A stretch of 14,318 nt of DNA from an uncultured Alphaproteobacteria bacterium (lineage in GTDB: Bacteria > Pseudomonadota > Alphaproteobacteria > Rs-D84). The notes beneath the pieces were generated by a model. It did not search any database. It saw only the letters and a list, made by a program, of their open reading frames with translations, and had not been told where the DNA came from. Below are positions 6,176 to 12,999 of the stretch, in pieces. The stretch is taken from the NCBI GenBank assembly GCA_947589625.1, contig CANQCM010000012.1:1-14318 (forward strand), given 5' to 3'. The translations under genes were made by a program, and so were the position numbers. The first letter of the stretch is position 1. Each line of letters begins with the position of its first letter.

Positions 6176-6203
6176 ATAGTAAATTGCAAAAAGGATTTTT
6201 AGT

Positions 6204-7157
6204 ATGGCTATTAAAGTTCGTGACTTTGAAGTCCGATTAACCAGAAATAAAGAAGAACGCAAACAAGTGCGCCAATTACGCTATGATGTCTTTGTTGAAG
6301 AAGAGGGCGCGTCTGCAACCCAAGAACAAAAAAGTCTGCGCGAAGAATATGACGAATATGATACTCATGCCGAATATATGGCGGTGTTTCATAATGGCAA
6401 AGTTGTCGGTACTTATCGTATTATTGACCGAAATAATGCTGAAAAAATGGGCGGATTTTATACGGAATCTGAATTTAATATTTCTAAAATAAAAAAATAC
6501 AGTGGCAATATCGCAGAAATGTCCCGTGCATGTGTGGCACACGAATATCGTGAAAATGCGTTGGTTATGCGCATGCTGTGGGCTGGGCTGGGTGAATTTG
6601 TTGTGCGTCGTAAAATTGGCGTGTTGTTTGGTGTTGCGTCTTGGGTTGGCAACAAGCCTGCACAATCTGCACAGGCGATTTCATATTTATATTATAATTA
6701 TTTGTCGCCATTGCGCCTGCGTGCCACAGTGTTAAATGAAAATTTCGCAGATGGCGTTAACCCAAAAATGTCCCAAATGAACATTTTACCGCGTGTATTT
6801 GTTGATGAAGAAGATGCACGACGTCAGATGACACCGCTTATCAAGGGATATTTGCGCCTTGGGGCAACATTTGGCAAAGGTGTTTTTATTGACAAACCAT
6901 TTAATACATACGATGTTTTTGTTATGTTGCAAACCAAGAATATTGACCGTGCGTATCAAAAACATTTCTTGGGTCGTGAAAACGCGTTGGCAGATTTGAA
7001 CGAACCAGACGGCGCAATGAAAACGATTGGTAAATTTATGTTGATGCCTGTGACAAAACCGTTTAAATTTATGCGTTCTGTTATCGGGTTTATGTTAAAT
7101 GAAGATGCGTCAGACGCAGAATATATTGACGATTCTGACGAAAACCAAGAAGATTAA
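6204..7157 (+). CDS. olsB: OlsB-like ornithine N-acyltransferase (GNAT superfamily)
   Basis: A 317-residue protein of the OlsB/'putative hemolysin' branch of GNAT acyltransferases. OlsB transfers a 3-hydroxyacyl chain from ACP to the alpha-amine of L-ornithine, giving lyso-ornithine lipid at the inner membrane. Visible family features are QLRYDVFVEEEGA (24-36), the acidic EEYDEYDTHAEYMAVF stretch, VVGTYRII (67-74), EMSRACVAHEYR (105-116), LWAGLGEFVV (125-134) and LFGVASWVG (141-149). The C-terminus has an acidic tail after residue 300. The next gene starts 2 bp after this stop and encodes a PlsC-type acyltransferase, as in olsB-olsA pairs, which supports the call. An autoinducer-synthase-like or other hemolysin-family acyltransferase is less likely. 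Confidence 0.75.
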   Translation: MAIKVRDFEVRLTRNKEERKQVRQLRYDVFVEEEGASATQEQKSLREEYDEYDTHAEYMAVFHNGKVVGTYRIIDRNNAEKMGGFYTESEFNISKIKKYSGNIAEMSRACVAHEYRENALVMRMLWAGLGEFVVRRKIGVLFGVASWVGNKPAQSAQAISYLYYNYLSPLRLRATVLNENFADGVNPKMSQMNILPRVFVDEEDARRQMTPLIKGYLRLGATFGKGVFIDKPFNTYDVFVMLQTKNIDRAYQKHFLGRENALADLNEPDGAMKTIGKFMLMPVTKPFKFMRSVIGFMLNEDASDAEYIDDSDENQED

Positions 7158-7159
7158 AA

Positions 7160-7999
7160 ATGGCACAAGTGCGGCGGGTTAAAAGGCTAAATATTTTTAA
7201 TTATATCAATGGCAGTGTGCGCTTTGTGCTGTTTTGGTTGCTGGTTGTTTTACAGTTGCCAATAATTATTCTGATGCCCCGTGGGCGCGCGTCTGTGTGG
7301 TATATGCGCGTGTTTATGCGGGTTTTGTTGATTATGGGCGCGATAAAGATTCGTGTTCATGGAACTTTGCCGACCACGCGTCCGTTGTTGGTAATTACAA
7401 ATCATATTTCGGTGTTTGAAATCGCGACTTTCCCCGTGGCTTTCGGGGGCAGTTTTGTTGCCAAAAAAGAAATCGCATCGTGGCCGTTGGTTGGTTGGAT
7501 TGCAAAAAAATTTGGTGTGATATTTGTTGACCGCCGTCCGTCACATGCGCTGGAGGCATTAAAAGAAGTTCAATCGGCGGTTATGAATGTAAAATACCCG
7601 ATGTTCTTGTTTCCCGAAGGCACAACCACCAACGGCGCGTATGTTAAACCTTTCAAAAGCACACTGTTTAATTTTGTTGAAAATTCGCCTGTTTTGGTGC
7701 AACCTATGACTACGCATTATCGGTTCCGCGATGGTACGCCGATTACAGACGAAGATTTGGCAGAACATTATGCGTACTTTGCCAATGCCAAGCAAGATAC
7801 TGGCCCGCTGTGCAGTCGTGAACGCAGCGCGTTTATCCAGATTTTTCATGTTATGGCACTGGGTGGAATGATGGTTGAAATTACGATGTTGCCACCACCG
7901 CTGTTGGCGGGAATGGACAGAAAACAAATCGCAACCACATTGCATGAAATTGTGGACAAGAACTATATGAAAAATAAAGATAAACCATACAAGAGATAA
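7160..7999 (+). CDS. olsA: PlsC-type O-acyltransferase, probable OlsA
   Basis: A 279-residue membrane acyltransferase of the lysophosphatidate acyltransferase (PlsC) family. A hydrophobic N-terminal segment (about 21-39) and a second (51-61) are followed by the active-site motif NHISVFE (81-87) and FPEGTT (151-156), with FKSTLF downstream. The usual H-x4-D appears as H-x4-E (H82, E87), a conservative change also seen in some proteobacterial members. Because it lies 2 bp after the OlsB-like gene, it is likely the enzyme that esterifies lyso-ornithine lipid to ornithine lipid (OlsA). A general 1-acylglycerol-3-phosphate acyltransferase is the alternative, since sequence alone does not separate the two. 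It is followed 5 bp later by proS. Confidence 0.72.
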   Translation: MAQVRRVKRLNIFNYINGSVRFVLFWLLVVLQLPIIILMPRGRASVWYMRVFMRVLLIMGAIKIRVHGTLPTTRPLLVITNHISVFEIATFPVAFGGSFVAKKEIASWPLVGWIAKKFGVIFVDRRPSHALEALKEVQSAVMNVKYPMFLFPEGTTTNGAYVKPFKSTLFNFVENSPVLVQPMTTHYRFRDGTPITDEDLAEHYAYFANAKQDTGPLCSRERSAFIQIFHVMALGGMMVEITMLPPPLLAGMDRKQIATTLHEIVDKNYMKNKDKPYKR

Positions 8000-8004
8000 A
8001 TATT

Positions 8005-9441
8005 ATGAAAACAGCAATTACACCAACCCGCGCAGAAGATTTCAGCCAATGGTATCAAAATTTAATTGTGGCGGCTGACTTGGCAGAAAATGCCCCTGTG
8101 CGCGGTTGTATGACAATTAAACCTTATGGGTGGGCAATATGGGAACTGATGCGCGATGAAATGGATCGGCGCATCAAAGCAAACGGTGTTCTGAACGCAA
8201 ATTTTCCATTGCTGATTCCGATTGATTTCTTTAATCGCGAAGCAGAACATGTCGCAGGATTTGCCAAAGAAGCCGCGGTGGTTACGCATTATCGGTTAAA
8301 AATGATTGATGGGACATTGCAACCAGACCCAGAATCTAAATTGACCGAACCATATATTATTCGCCCAACATCAGAAACCATTATTGGCGAAGCAATGTCG
8401 CGTTGGGTGCAATCTTATCGTGATTTGCCAATGAAATTGAACCAGTGGGTTAATGTTATGCGGTGGGAAATGCGTCCGCGTATGTTCTTGCGTACATCTG
8501 AATTTAACTGGCAAGAAGGCCATAATGTCTTTGCAACCCATGACGAGGCAAATGCTGACGCGCGTAAAATGCACAAAATGTACGGTGATTATATGCGCGA
8601 TGTTTTGGCGATACCGTGCATTATGGGCGAAAAAACACCCGAAGAAAGATTTGCCGGTGCCGACCATACATATACACTGGAACAAATTATGCAAGATGGC
8701 AAGGCATTACAGGCAGGCACATCGCATGATTTAGGACAACATTTTTCAAAATCTTTTGGCATTCAATTTTTGGGTGCTGATGGAAAATTACAGCATGCAT
8801 GGACAACATCATGGGGTACATCAACGCGCATGATGGGCGGTCTGTTTATGACGCATTCTGACGATGATGGTTTGGTGTTGCCGCCTGCGGTTGCGCCATA
8901 TCAAATTGTGATTATTCCGATTGTGCGTGCTGAAAATACAGACGCATTGAACGCATATTGTGATGCGATTGGGGCACGTATTCGTGAACATGGTATTCGC
9001 GTTTTGGTTGACACAACAGATATGCGCGCGCCTGATAAAATGTGGAAATGGATTAAACGCGGTGTTCCATTGCGCGTTGAAATTGGCGCGCGTGAAATGG
9101 ATGAAAATATGGCAACTGTTACGCGCCGCGATTTAGGCAAAGATTCTAAAAAATCTATGTCTGTTGATGATTTGGTGGCGTGTGCGTCTGAAATGCTGGC
9201 AACAATTCAATCTGATATGTTGGCGACGGCAGAAAAACGCAACGCAACAATGATTCATAATGTTTCGGATTTAGATGCACTGGACAACGCGTTGGCATCT
9301 GGTACGGTTGGATTTTTCCGCATTAAATATGAATTGACGACAAATGAAAAATTTGACGCAATGATGGAAAAATATAAAATTACGCGCCGTTGTCTGGACG
9401 ATACCGACCCGACATTTGTATTTGTCGCAAAATCTTATTAA
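8005..9441 (+). CDS. proS: Prolyl-tRNA synthetase, archaeal/eukaryotic type
   Basis: A 478-residue class II aminoacyl-tRNA synthetase that charges tRNA-Pro with proline. Motif 2 is RWEMRPRMFLRTSEFNWQEG (153-172) and motif 3 is in GTSTRMMGGLFMTHSDDDGL (271-290). RPTSET (120-125) and GTSHDLGQHFSKSFGI (238-253) also fit. The anticodon-binding domain starts near residue 298. There is no editing insertion between motifs 2 and 3, which with length and motifs marks the archaeal/eukaryotic-type enzyme rather than the bacterial type. The C-terminal domain ends in the conserved Tyr (AKSY), but the four zinc-binding Cys usual there are absent: only two Cys occur in the last 90 residues. It is third in the operon with the ornithine-lipid genes and is followed by an intrinsic terminator. 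Confidence 0.95.
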   Translation: MKTAITPTRAEDFSQWYQNLIVAADLAENAPVRGCMTIKPYGWAIWELMRDEMDRRIKANGVLNANFPLLIPIDFFNREAEHVAGFAKEAAVVTHYRLKMIDGTLQPDPESKLTEPYIIRPTSETIIGEAMSRWVQSYRDLPMKLNQWVNVMRWEMRPRMFLRTSEFNWQEGHNVFATHDEANADARKMHKMYGDYMRDVLAIPCIMGEKTPEERFAGADHTYTLEQIMQDGKALQAGTSHDLGQHFSKSFGIQFLGADGKLQHAWTTSWGTSTRMMGGLFMTHSDDDGLVLPPAVAPYQIVIIPIVRAENTDALNAYCDAIGARIREHGIRVLVDTTDMRAPDKMWKWIKRGVPLRVEIGAREMDENMATVTRRDLGKDSKKSMSVDDLVACASEMLATIQSDMLATAEKRNATMIHNVSDLDALDNALASGTVGFFRIKYELTTNEKFDAMMEKYKITRRCLDDTDPTFVFVAKSY

Positions 9442-9445
9442 AAAC

Positions 9446-9470
9446 ACCGCCCAAACGGGCGGTTTTATTT
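9446..9470 (+). terminator. Rho-independent terminator after proS
   Basis: ACCGCCC (9446-9452) pairs with GGGCGGT (9457-9463) around an AAAC loop, followed by TTTATTTT. The stem begins 4 bp after the proS stop codon. This ends the olsB-olsA-proS operon. Confidence 0.92.
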
Positions 9471-9485
9471 TGTGTTTATTTTTGG

Positions 9486-9491
9486 TATAAT
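9486..9491 (+). promoter_or_regulatory. -10 box of the lactate dehydrogenase gene
   Basis: A perfect TATAAT preceded by TTTGG lies 19 bp before the ATG, right behind the proS terminator. The -35 match at 17 bp spacing (TTTTAT, 9463-9468) is weak, and the 5' leader would be very short. Confidence 0.45.
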
Positions 9492-9510
9492 ATTCAAAAA
9501 AGGACAAGTC

Positions 9511-10443
9511 ATGAAAATTGCAATTATTGGAGTTGGAACAGTAGGCTCGGCCGTGGCAACCGCCGTAAAAAACACAGGCTGTGTTCATGAAATTGTTTTG
9601 TTTGACCGCGATACAATTCGCGCAATTGCGGCTGCCGAAGATTTAGGTCATGCGGCAACATTTGGATTTGATGTAAAAATCAATGCAGTATCAAATTATC
9701 GCGGTATTCGTGGGTCTGATATTGTGATTATTGCGGCTGGGGCAAATCAACGCGTGGGCGAAACGCGAACTGATTTATTACAGAAGAACGCGGCGGTCAT
9801 TTCTGACATTATTCCGCGCGTTATGCAAAATGTTGACGCCAAATCTGTTAAAATTATCGTTGTGACAAACCCTCTAGATGTGATGGTTATGTTGGCACAA
9901 AAAATATCTGGTCTGGCATCAGGGCGCGTTATTGGCACAGGTACTATGTTAGATTCTGCGCGCCTGCGCACAATTTTGTCGCGTCATTTGTCGGTATCAA
10001 CACAATCAATTGACGCCTATGTTTTGGGCGAACATGGCGACAGCAGTGTTATTGATTGGGCGACAATTTCAATTGGTGGTGTTGCACTGGACGATTTCTG
10101 TCGCCAGACAAAAATATCATTGCCACTGACAACGCGTCGCACAATTGAACATCGCACACGCAACGCAGCATACGAAATTATTCGCGGTCGTGGGGCAACA
10201 TGGGACGGCATTGGTGCGGCTGCTGCCGATTTAGTGCGTTGCATTGCAAATAACGAAAATCGTGTTTTAACGGTCAGTATTATGGACGGCACGCATAAAA
10301 CAGGTGTTGCAATGTCGTTGCCGCGTATTGTTGGCGCAGACGGTGTTATCGCCAGTATGATGCCGCGGTTGACACCTGGGGCAGGCACTGAATTACGTCG
10401 CAGTGGAAAAATTATTCGCAAGAATTTTGATGCCATAAAATGA
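9511..10443 (+). CDS. ldh: L-lactate dehydrogenase
   Basis: A 310-residue NAD-dependent lactate/malate dehydrogenase family enzyme that interconverts pyruvate and L-lactate. The Rossmann motif is GVGTVG (7-12), with D32 binding the adenosine ribose. The substrate loop reads AGANQRVGETR: Q80 at the specificity position points to lactate rather than malate dehydrogenase, and R86 is the loop arginine. Other active-site residues are N120, D148 and R151 (MLDSARLR), and H175 in GEHGDSS. I start at the ATG at 9511 rather than 13 codons upstream, because AAAGGA lies 7 nt before it and MKIAIIG is the usual N-terminus. It has its own promoter after the proS terminator. The likely role is NADH reoxidation in fermentation, or lactate use. 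Confidence 0.9.
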   Translation: MKIAIIGVGTVGSAVATAVKNTGCVHEIVLFDRDTIRAIAAAEDLGHAATFGFDVKINAVSNYRGIRGSDIVIIAAGANQRVGETRTDLLQKNAAVISDIIPRVMQNVDAKSVKIIVVTNPLDVMVMLAQKISGLASGRVIGTGTMLDSARLRTILSRHLSVSTQSIDAYVLGEHGDSSVIDWATISIGGVALDDFCRQTKISLPLTTRRTIEHRTRNAAYEIIRGRGATWDGIGAAAADLVRCIANNENRVLTVSIMDGTHKTGVAMSLPRIVGADGVIASMMPRLTPGAGTELRRSGKIIRKNFDAIK

Positions 10444-10519
10444 TGGCTGTCCTGGGCAGACAATCATATTTATATTCTGGATTTCGCGTGTTATGATTTG
10501 GTCATCGTGGGGGTGCATT

Positions 10520-10819
10520 ATGGCCAAAGAAATAACATATACAATTTTCACCAATGGTTTAGGTTTTAATGCGGATTGTGACGGGCGCCATGTTGGCGAA
10601 ATAACATTTGTACGTTCTGGGCTGGATAAATTTATAATTGACCACACGGCTGTTGATGGCGAATTTCAAAACACTGGTGTTGGTCTGGATTTAGTTCGCC
10701 ATGTCTGCGAATTGGCGCGCAATCAACATCGCAAGGTTATACCCTTGTGTCCCTTTGCAGCGGCGATGTTTCGGCGATATTCAGAATTTGATGATATTCG
10801 TTTTTATCACACGCGTTGA
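10520..10819 (+). CDS. Small GNAT-fold N-acetyltransferase, YjdJ-like
   Basis: A 99-residue protein of the short GNAT group represented by YjdJ (COG2388). The diagnostic stretch FQNTGVGLDLVRHVCELARN holds the acetyl-CoA pyrophosphate-binding turn (usually RGxGxG, here NTGVG), followed by KVIPLCPFAAAMFRRYSEFDD, the family's second signature. The substrate is unknown for most members. I choose the ATG at 10520 because GTGGGGG (10507-10513) lies just before it; an in-frame ATG at 10493 would add nine residues with no family resemblance. It follows the lactate dehydrogenase gene by 76 bp. Confidence 0.78.
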   Translation: MAKEITYTIFTNGLGFNADCDGRHVGEITFVRSGLDKFIIDHTAVDGEFQNTGVGLDLVRHVCELARNQHRKVIPLCPFAAAMFRRYSEFDDIRFYHTR

Positions 10820-10826
10820 TTTACTG

Positions 10827-10839
10827 ATTGCATTGCAAT
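10827..10839. repeat. 13-bp palindrome upstream of the membrane protein gene
   Basis: ATTGCA-T-TGCAAT: perfect 6-bp arms around one base, 46 bp before the next start codon. It could be an operator half-site pair, but only its symmetry supports this. Confidence 0.35.
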
Positions 10840-10884
10840 TTGATTTCTACTAGCATTTTCATCAGCAAGGAAAGGTGTATAAAT

Positions 10885-12306
10885 ATGACCAAGAAATCAC
10901 GCGCATGGTTAGTGTTTTTAATTTTTATCAATGGGTATATCAGTTTATCGCTGGAATTATTGGTCTTGCGTAATATTGGATTCTGGGTGGGTTCCAGTGC
11001 AGTTGTCACCAGCATTGTCATGGGTACTTTCTTGGGCTTTATGTCGTTAGGGTATTTCATGGGTTCATCGCCCAAAGTATCAGATGAAAAAATCAAATCT
11101 GTTTTATCATACAGTTTCGTTGTCATTGCAATATTTGGATTTTTGGCGGCAACATTTCCACTGGTGACTAATTATTTTGGCACATTATATCAATTAGGCG
11201 TTTCATCAAACGTGATTCAAACTGCAATTTATGCGATTATATTTTTATCTGTTGCGCCGTTTTTATTTGGGTTTAATACAACATTATTATCGCGGTGTCT
11301 GCATAAATATAACACGAACTATACAGGTAATATTATGGCATGGGACACAATCGGTTCTGTCATAGGTTCGCTGTTGACTACATTGATTTTAATGCCGTTT
11401 CTTGGTGTGAATAATACAGTTATTTTGGTTGTTGCGCTGGCAATTTTTTCAGCAATTATATCGCGCCCAAAATGGTATGTTGGTATGGCGGGAATCGTTT
11501 TGATTGGCACGACGGCATATTTCAACAGTGATTATTACCAGCACAAGACTTATGGAATTATTGTAAATAATGCGAATTCAACAATATCGGTACAAGATAC
11601 AAACGGGTTCAAAATTCTGAATATGAACGGACTGCCGATGTCGGTATATGATTCGCGCAGAAATACATCTGCGGAATATATTGAATACATAAATCAGGTT
11701 TATTTATACACCATACCACGCGACCGCGTTCATAAAGTTTTAGTTCTGGGCGCAGGTGGCTTTACCGCAGGCTTGGACGATGATTTCAACGAATATACTT
11801 TTGTTGATATAGAACATACTTTGCAAGAAGTGTCTGAAAAATATTTCTTGAATCGTACACTTTCGCCAAATAAACATTTCGTTGTTGCAGATGCCAGTCA
11901 ATTTTTGAAAAACACCCCAGAATTATACGATGTTATTCTGCTTGATGTGTATTCTAATTCTTATCAAGTACCCGAAGGATTGATTACTGCAGAATTTATG
12001 GAACGCATAAAATCACGCGTTGCGCCAAATGGCATTATCATTATGAATGTGATAACCAGTTTGACTTTTGCCGATAAATATACGCGCGTGTTTGATAATA
12101 CTTTTCATACAGTTTTTCCATATAATACGCAACGTCAGGTTATAAATTATGCGAACCCTTGGGCAGGCGATGATGTTGTAAATGTGCTGTATATTTACTA
12201 TAACCGCGAAAACAGCGGACGGATTTATACAATTGATAAAACGCCTGTCATATACGATAAAAAGATAATTACAAATTCATATTTTCAACAACAAAATCCC
12301 AATTGA
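10885..12306 (+). CDS. Polytopic membrane protein fused to a spermidine-synthase-like domain
   Basis: A 473-residue two-part protein. The first roughly 215 residues form about seven membrane segments (near 8-28, 37-57, 73-93, 111-131, 150-174, 177-193 and 198-213). The soluble C-terminal part has the spermidine-synthase/methyltransferase fold: KVLVLGAGGF (284-293), FVDIE (306-310) ending the next strand, VVADAS (333-338) and DVILLDVYSNS (349-359). It belongs with the fused membrane/SpeE-like proteins (COG4262-like), whose reaction is mostly unknown. The spermidine synthase GGGDG and DSTDP motifs are changed to GAGGF and LDVYS, so ordinary putrescine aminopropylation is doubtful. The start at 10885 has GGAAAGG upstream and begins MTKKSRAWLVF, just before the first helix. 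Its 3' end overlaps the superoxide dismutase gene by 38 bp. Confidence 0.8.
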   Translation: MTKKSRAWLVFLIFINGYISLSLELLVLRNIGFWVGSSAVVTSIVMGTFLGFMSLGYFMGSSPKVSDEKIKSVLSYSFVVIAIFGFLAATFPLVTNYFGTLYQLGVSSNVIQTAIYAIIFLSVAPFLFGFNTTLLSRCLHKYNTNYTGNIMAWDTIGSVIGSLLTTLILMPFLGVNNTVILVVALAIFSAIISRPKWYVGMAGIVLIGTTAYFNSDYYQHKTYGIIVNNANSTISVQDTNGFKILNMNGLPMSVYDSRRNTSAEYIEYINQVYLYTIPRDRVHKVLVLGAGGFTAGLDDDFNEYTFVDIEHTLQEVSEKYFLNRTLSPNKHFVVADASQFLKNTPELYDVILLDVYSNSYQVPEGLITAEFMERIKSRVAPNGIIIMNVITSLTFADKYTRVFDNTFHTVFPYNTQRQVINYANPWAGDDVVNVLYIYYNRENSGRIYTIDKTPVIYDKKIITNSYFQQQNPN

Positions 12307-12856
12307 TTAAATTGTCCATGAACGCATCAATATATTCGCCACGGCGGTTTTGATAGTCCAGATAATACGCATGCTCCCACACATCTAGTGTTAACAATGG
12401 GCGCATGCCATGCACCACAGGAGTATCTGCGTTTTGTGTGGTGATAATTTTGAATCCACCCATATCTTGTGTTAACCATACCCAGCCACTGCCGAACACA
12501 GACAATGCGGCAGAATAAAATTGTGTGCGAAATTTATCAGCACCACCGAAATAAACTGCAATATCGTATGGAATATTTCTAGTATTTCCGCGGTGCAGGC
12601 AATGAAAGAAAAAATCATGATTAAAAATCTGGGCGCTGTTGTTAAATATCTTGCGCGCGTTTTCATCACGCGCACTGCGCCGAATAATTTCGTGCAGGGG
12701 TAAATCTGCCCATGGGGTATTAGAAATCAAATCGTTCAGATTTTTGATATATGTTGCCAGATGTTTGCCATAATGTGTGCGCACAGTCTGTTCTGAAATA
12801 TAAGGTGCCAGTGCGTTTTCTGCAAATGGCAATGGAAATTGTGATAAAGTGAACAT
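12269..12856 (-). CDS. sodB: Superoxide dismutase, Fe type
   Basis: A 195-residue Fe/Mn-family superoxide dismutase, which converts superoxide to oxygen and hydrogen peroxide. Metal ligands are H28 (HYGKH), H80 (NHDFFF), D158 and H162 (DVWEHAYYLDY). The active-site glutamine is Q76 in NSAQIFNH, the position used by Fe enzymes, so iron is the likely metal. GGADKFRTQF and SGWVWL are also family signatures. No signal peptide is seen, so it should be cytosolic. AGGA is about 8 nt before the ATG. An 8-bp copy in inverted orientation (12911-12918) could pair with that site in a longer leader. Its 3' end overlaps the convergent membrane protein gene by 38 bp, with no terminator between them. Confidence 0.95.
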   Translation of the reverse strand: MFTLSQFPLPFAENALAPYISEQTVRTHYGKHLATYIKNLNDLISNTPWADLPLHEIIRRSARDENARKIFNNSAQIFNHDFFFHCLHRGNTRNIPYDIAVYFGGADKFRTQFYSAALSVFGSGWVWLTQDMGGFKIITTQNADTPVVHGMRPLLTLDVWEHAYYLDYQNRRGEYIDAFMDNLINWDFVVENMNL

Positions 12857-12862
12857 ATGTTT

Positions 12863-12918
12863 TTCCTGTTAAATTCTGGTGTCAGTGTGCAAATATCGGC
12901 GCAAAAACACAACAGGAA
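12863..12918 (-). promoter_or_regulatory. Inverted repeat covering the sodB ribosome-binding site
   Basis: TTCCTGTT (12863-12870) and AACAGGAA (12911-12918) are perfect 8-bp inverted arms, 40 bp apart. On the sodB transcript the second arm read is AACAGGAA, which contains the AGGA ribosome-binding site. If transcription starts upstream of 12918 the two arms could pair and mask it. No convincing sodB promoter was seen. Confidence 0.35.
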
Positions 12919-12946
12919 TTTTTTTCATATTATTATTAAAAATATC

Positions 12947-12976
12947 TTGCGCCATGCGTATATGATTTTTTATAAT
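12947..12976 (+). promoter_or_regulatory. Promoter for the CPHC redox protein gene
   Basis: A perfect TATAAT at 12971-12976 with TTGCGC at 12947-12952, spacer 18 bp. The start codon is 24 bp after the -10, with AAGGAG (12989-12994) 5 nt before it. Confidence 0.55.
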
Positions 12977-12999
12977 TCAACACGACAAAAGGAGAAAAC

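Noticed and set aside
6276..6735. Several open frames on both strands within the OlsB-like gene
   Set aside because: They overlap a clear family match completely, have no ribosome-binding sites and show Cys/His-rich composition typical of shadow frames.
8371..8734. Open frames of about 90-107 codons on both strands within proS
   Set aside because: They are fully nested in a strongly conserved synthetase gene and show no family features.
9472..9510. Upstream in-frame start for lactate dehydrogenase adding 13 residues
   Set aside because: It would place the start in the terminator's T-rich tail and over the TATAAT box. The ATG at 9511 has AAAGGA at 7 nt and the normal family N-terminus.
10828..10884. 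Longer start for the SpeE-like membrane protein (MHCNLISTS...)
   Set aside because: It adds 19 residues with no hydrophobic or family character and no SD; the ATG at 10885 is preceded by GGAAAGG.
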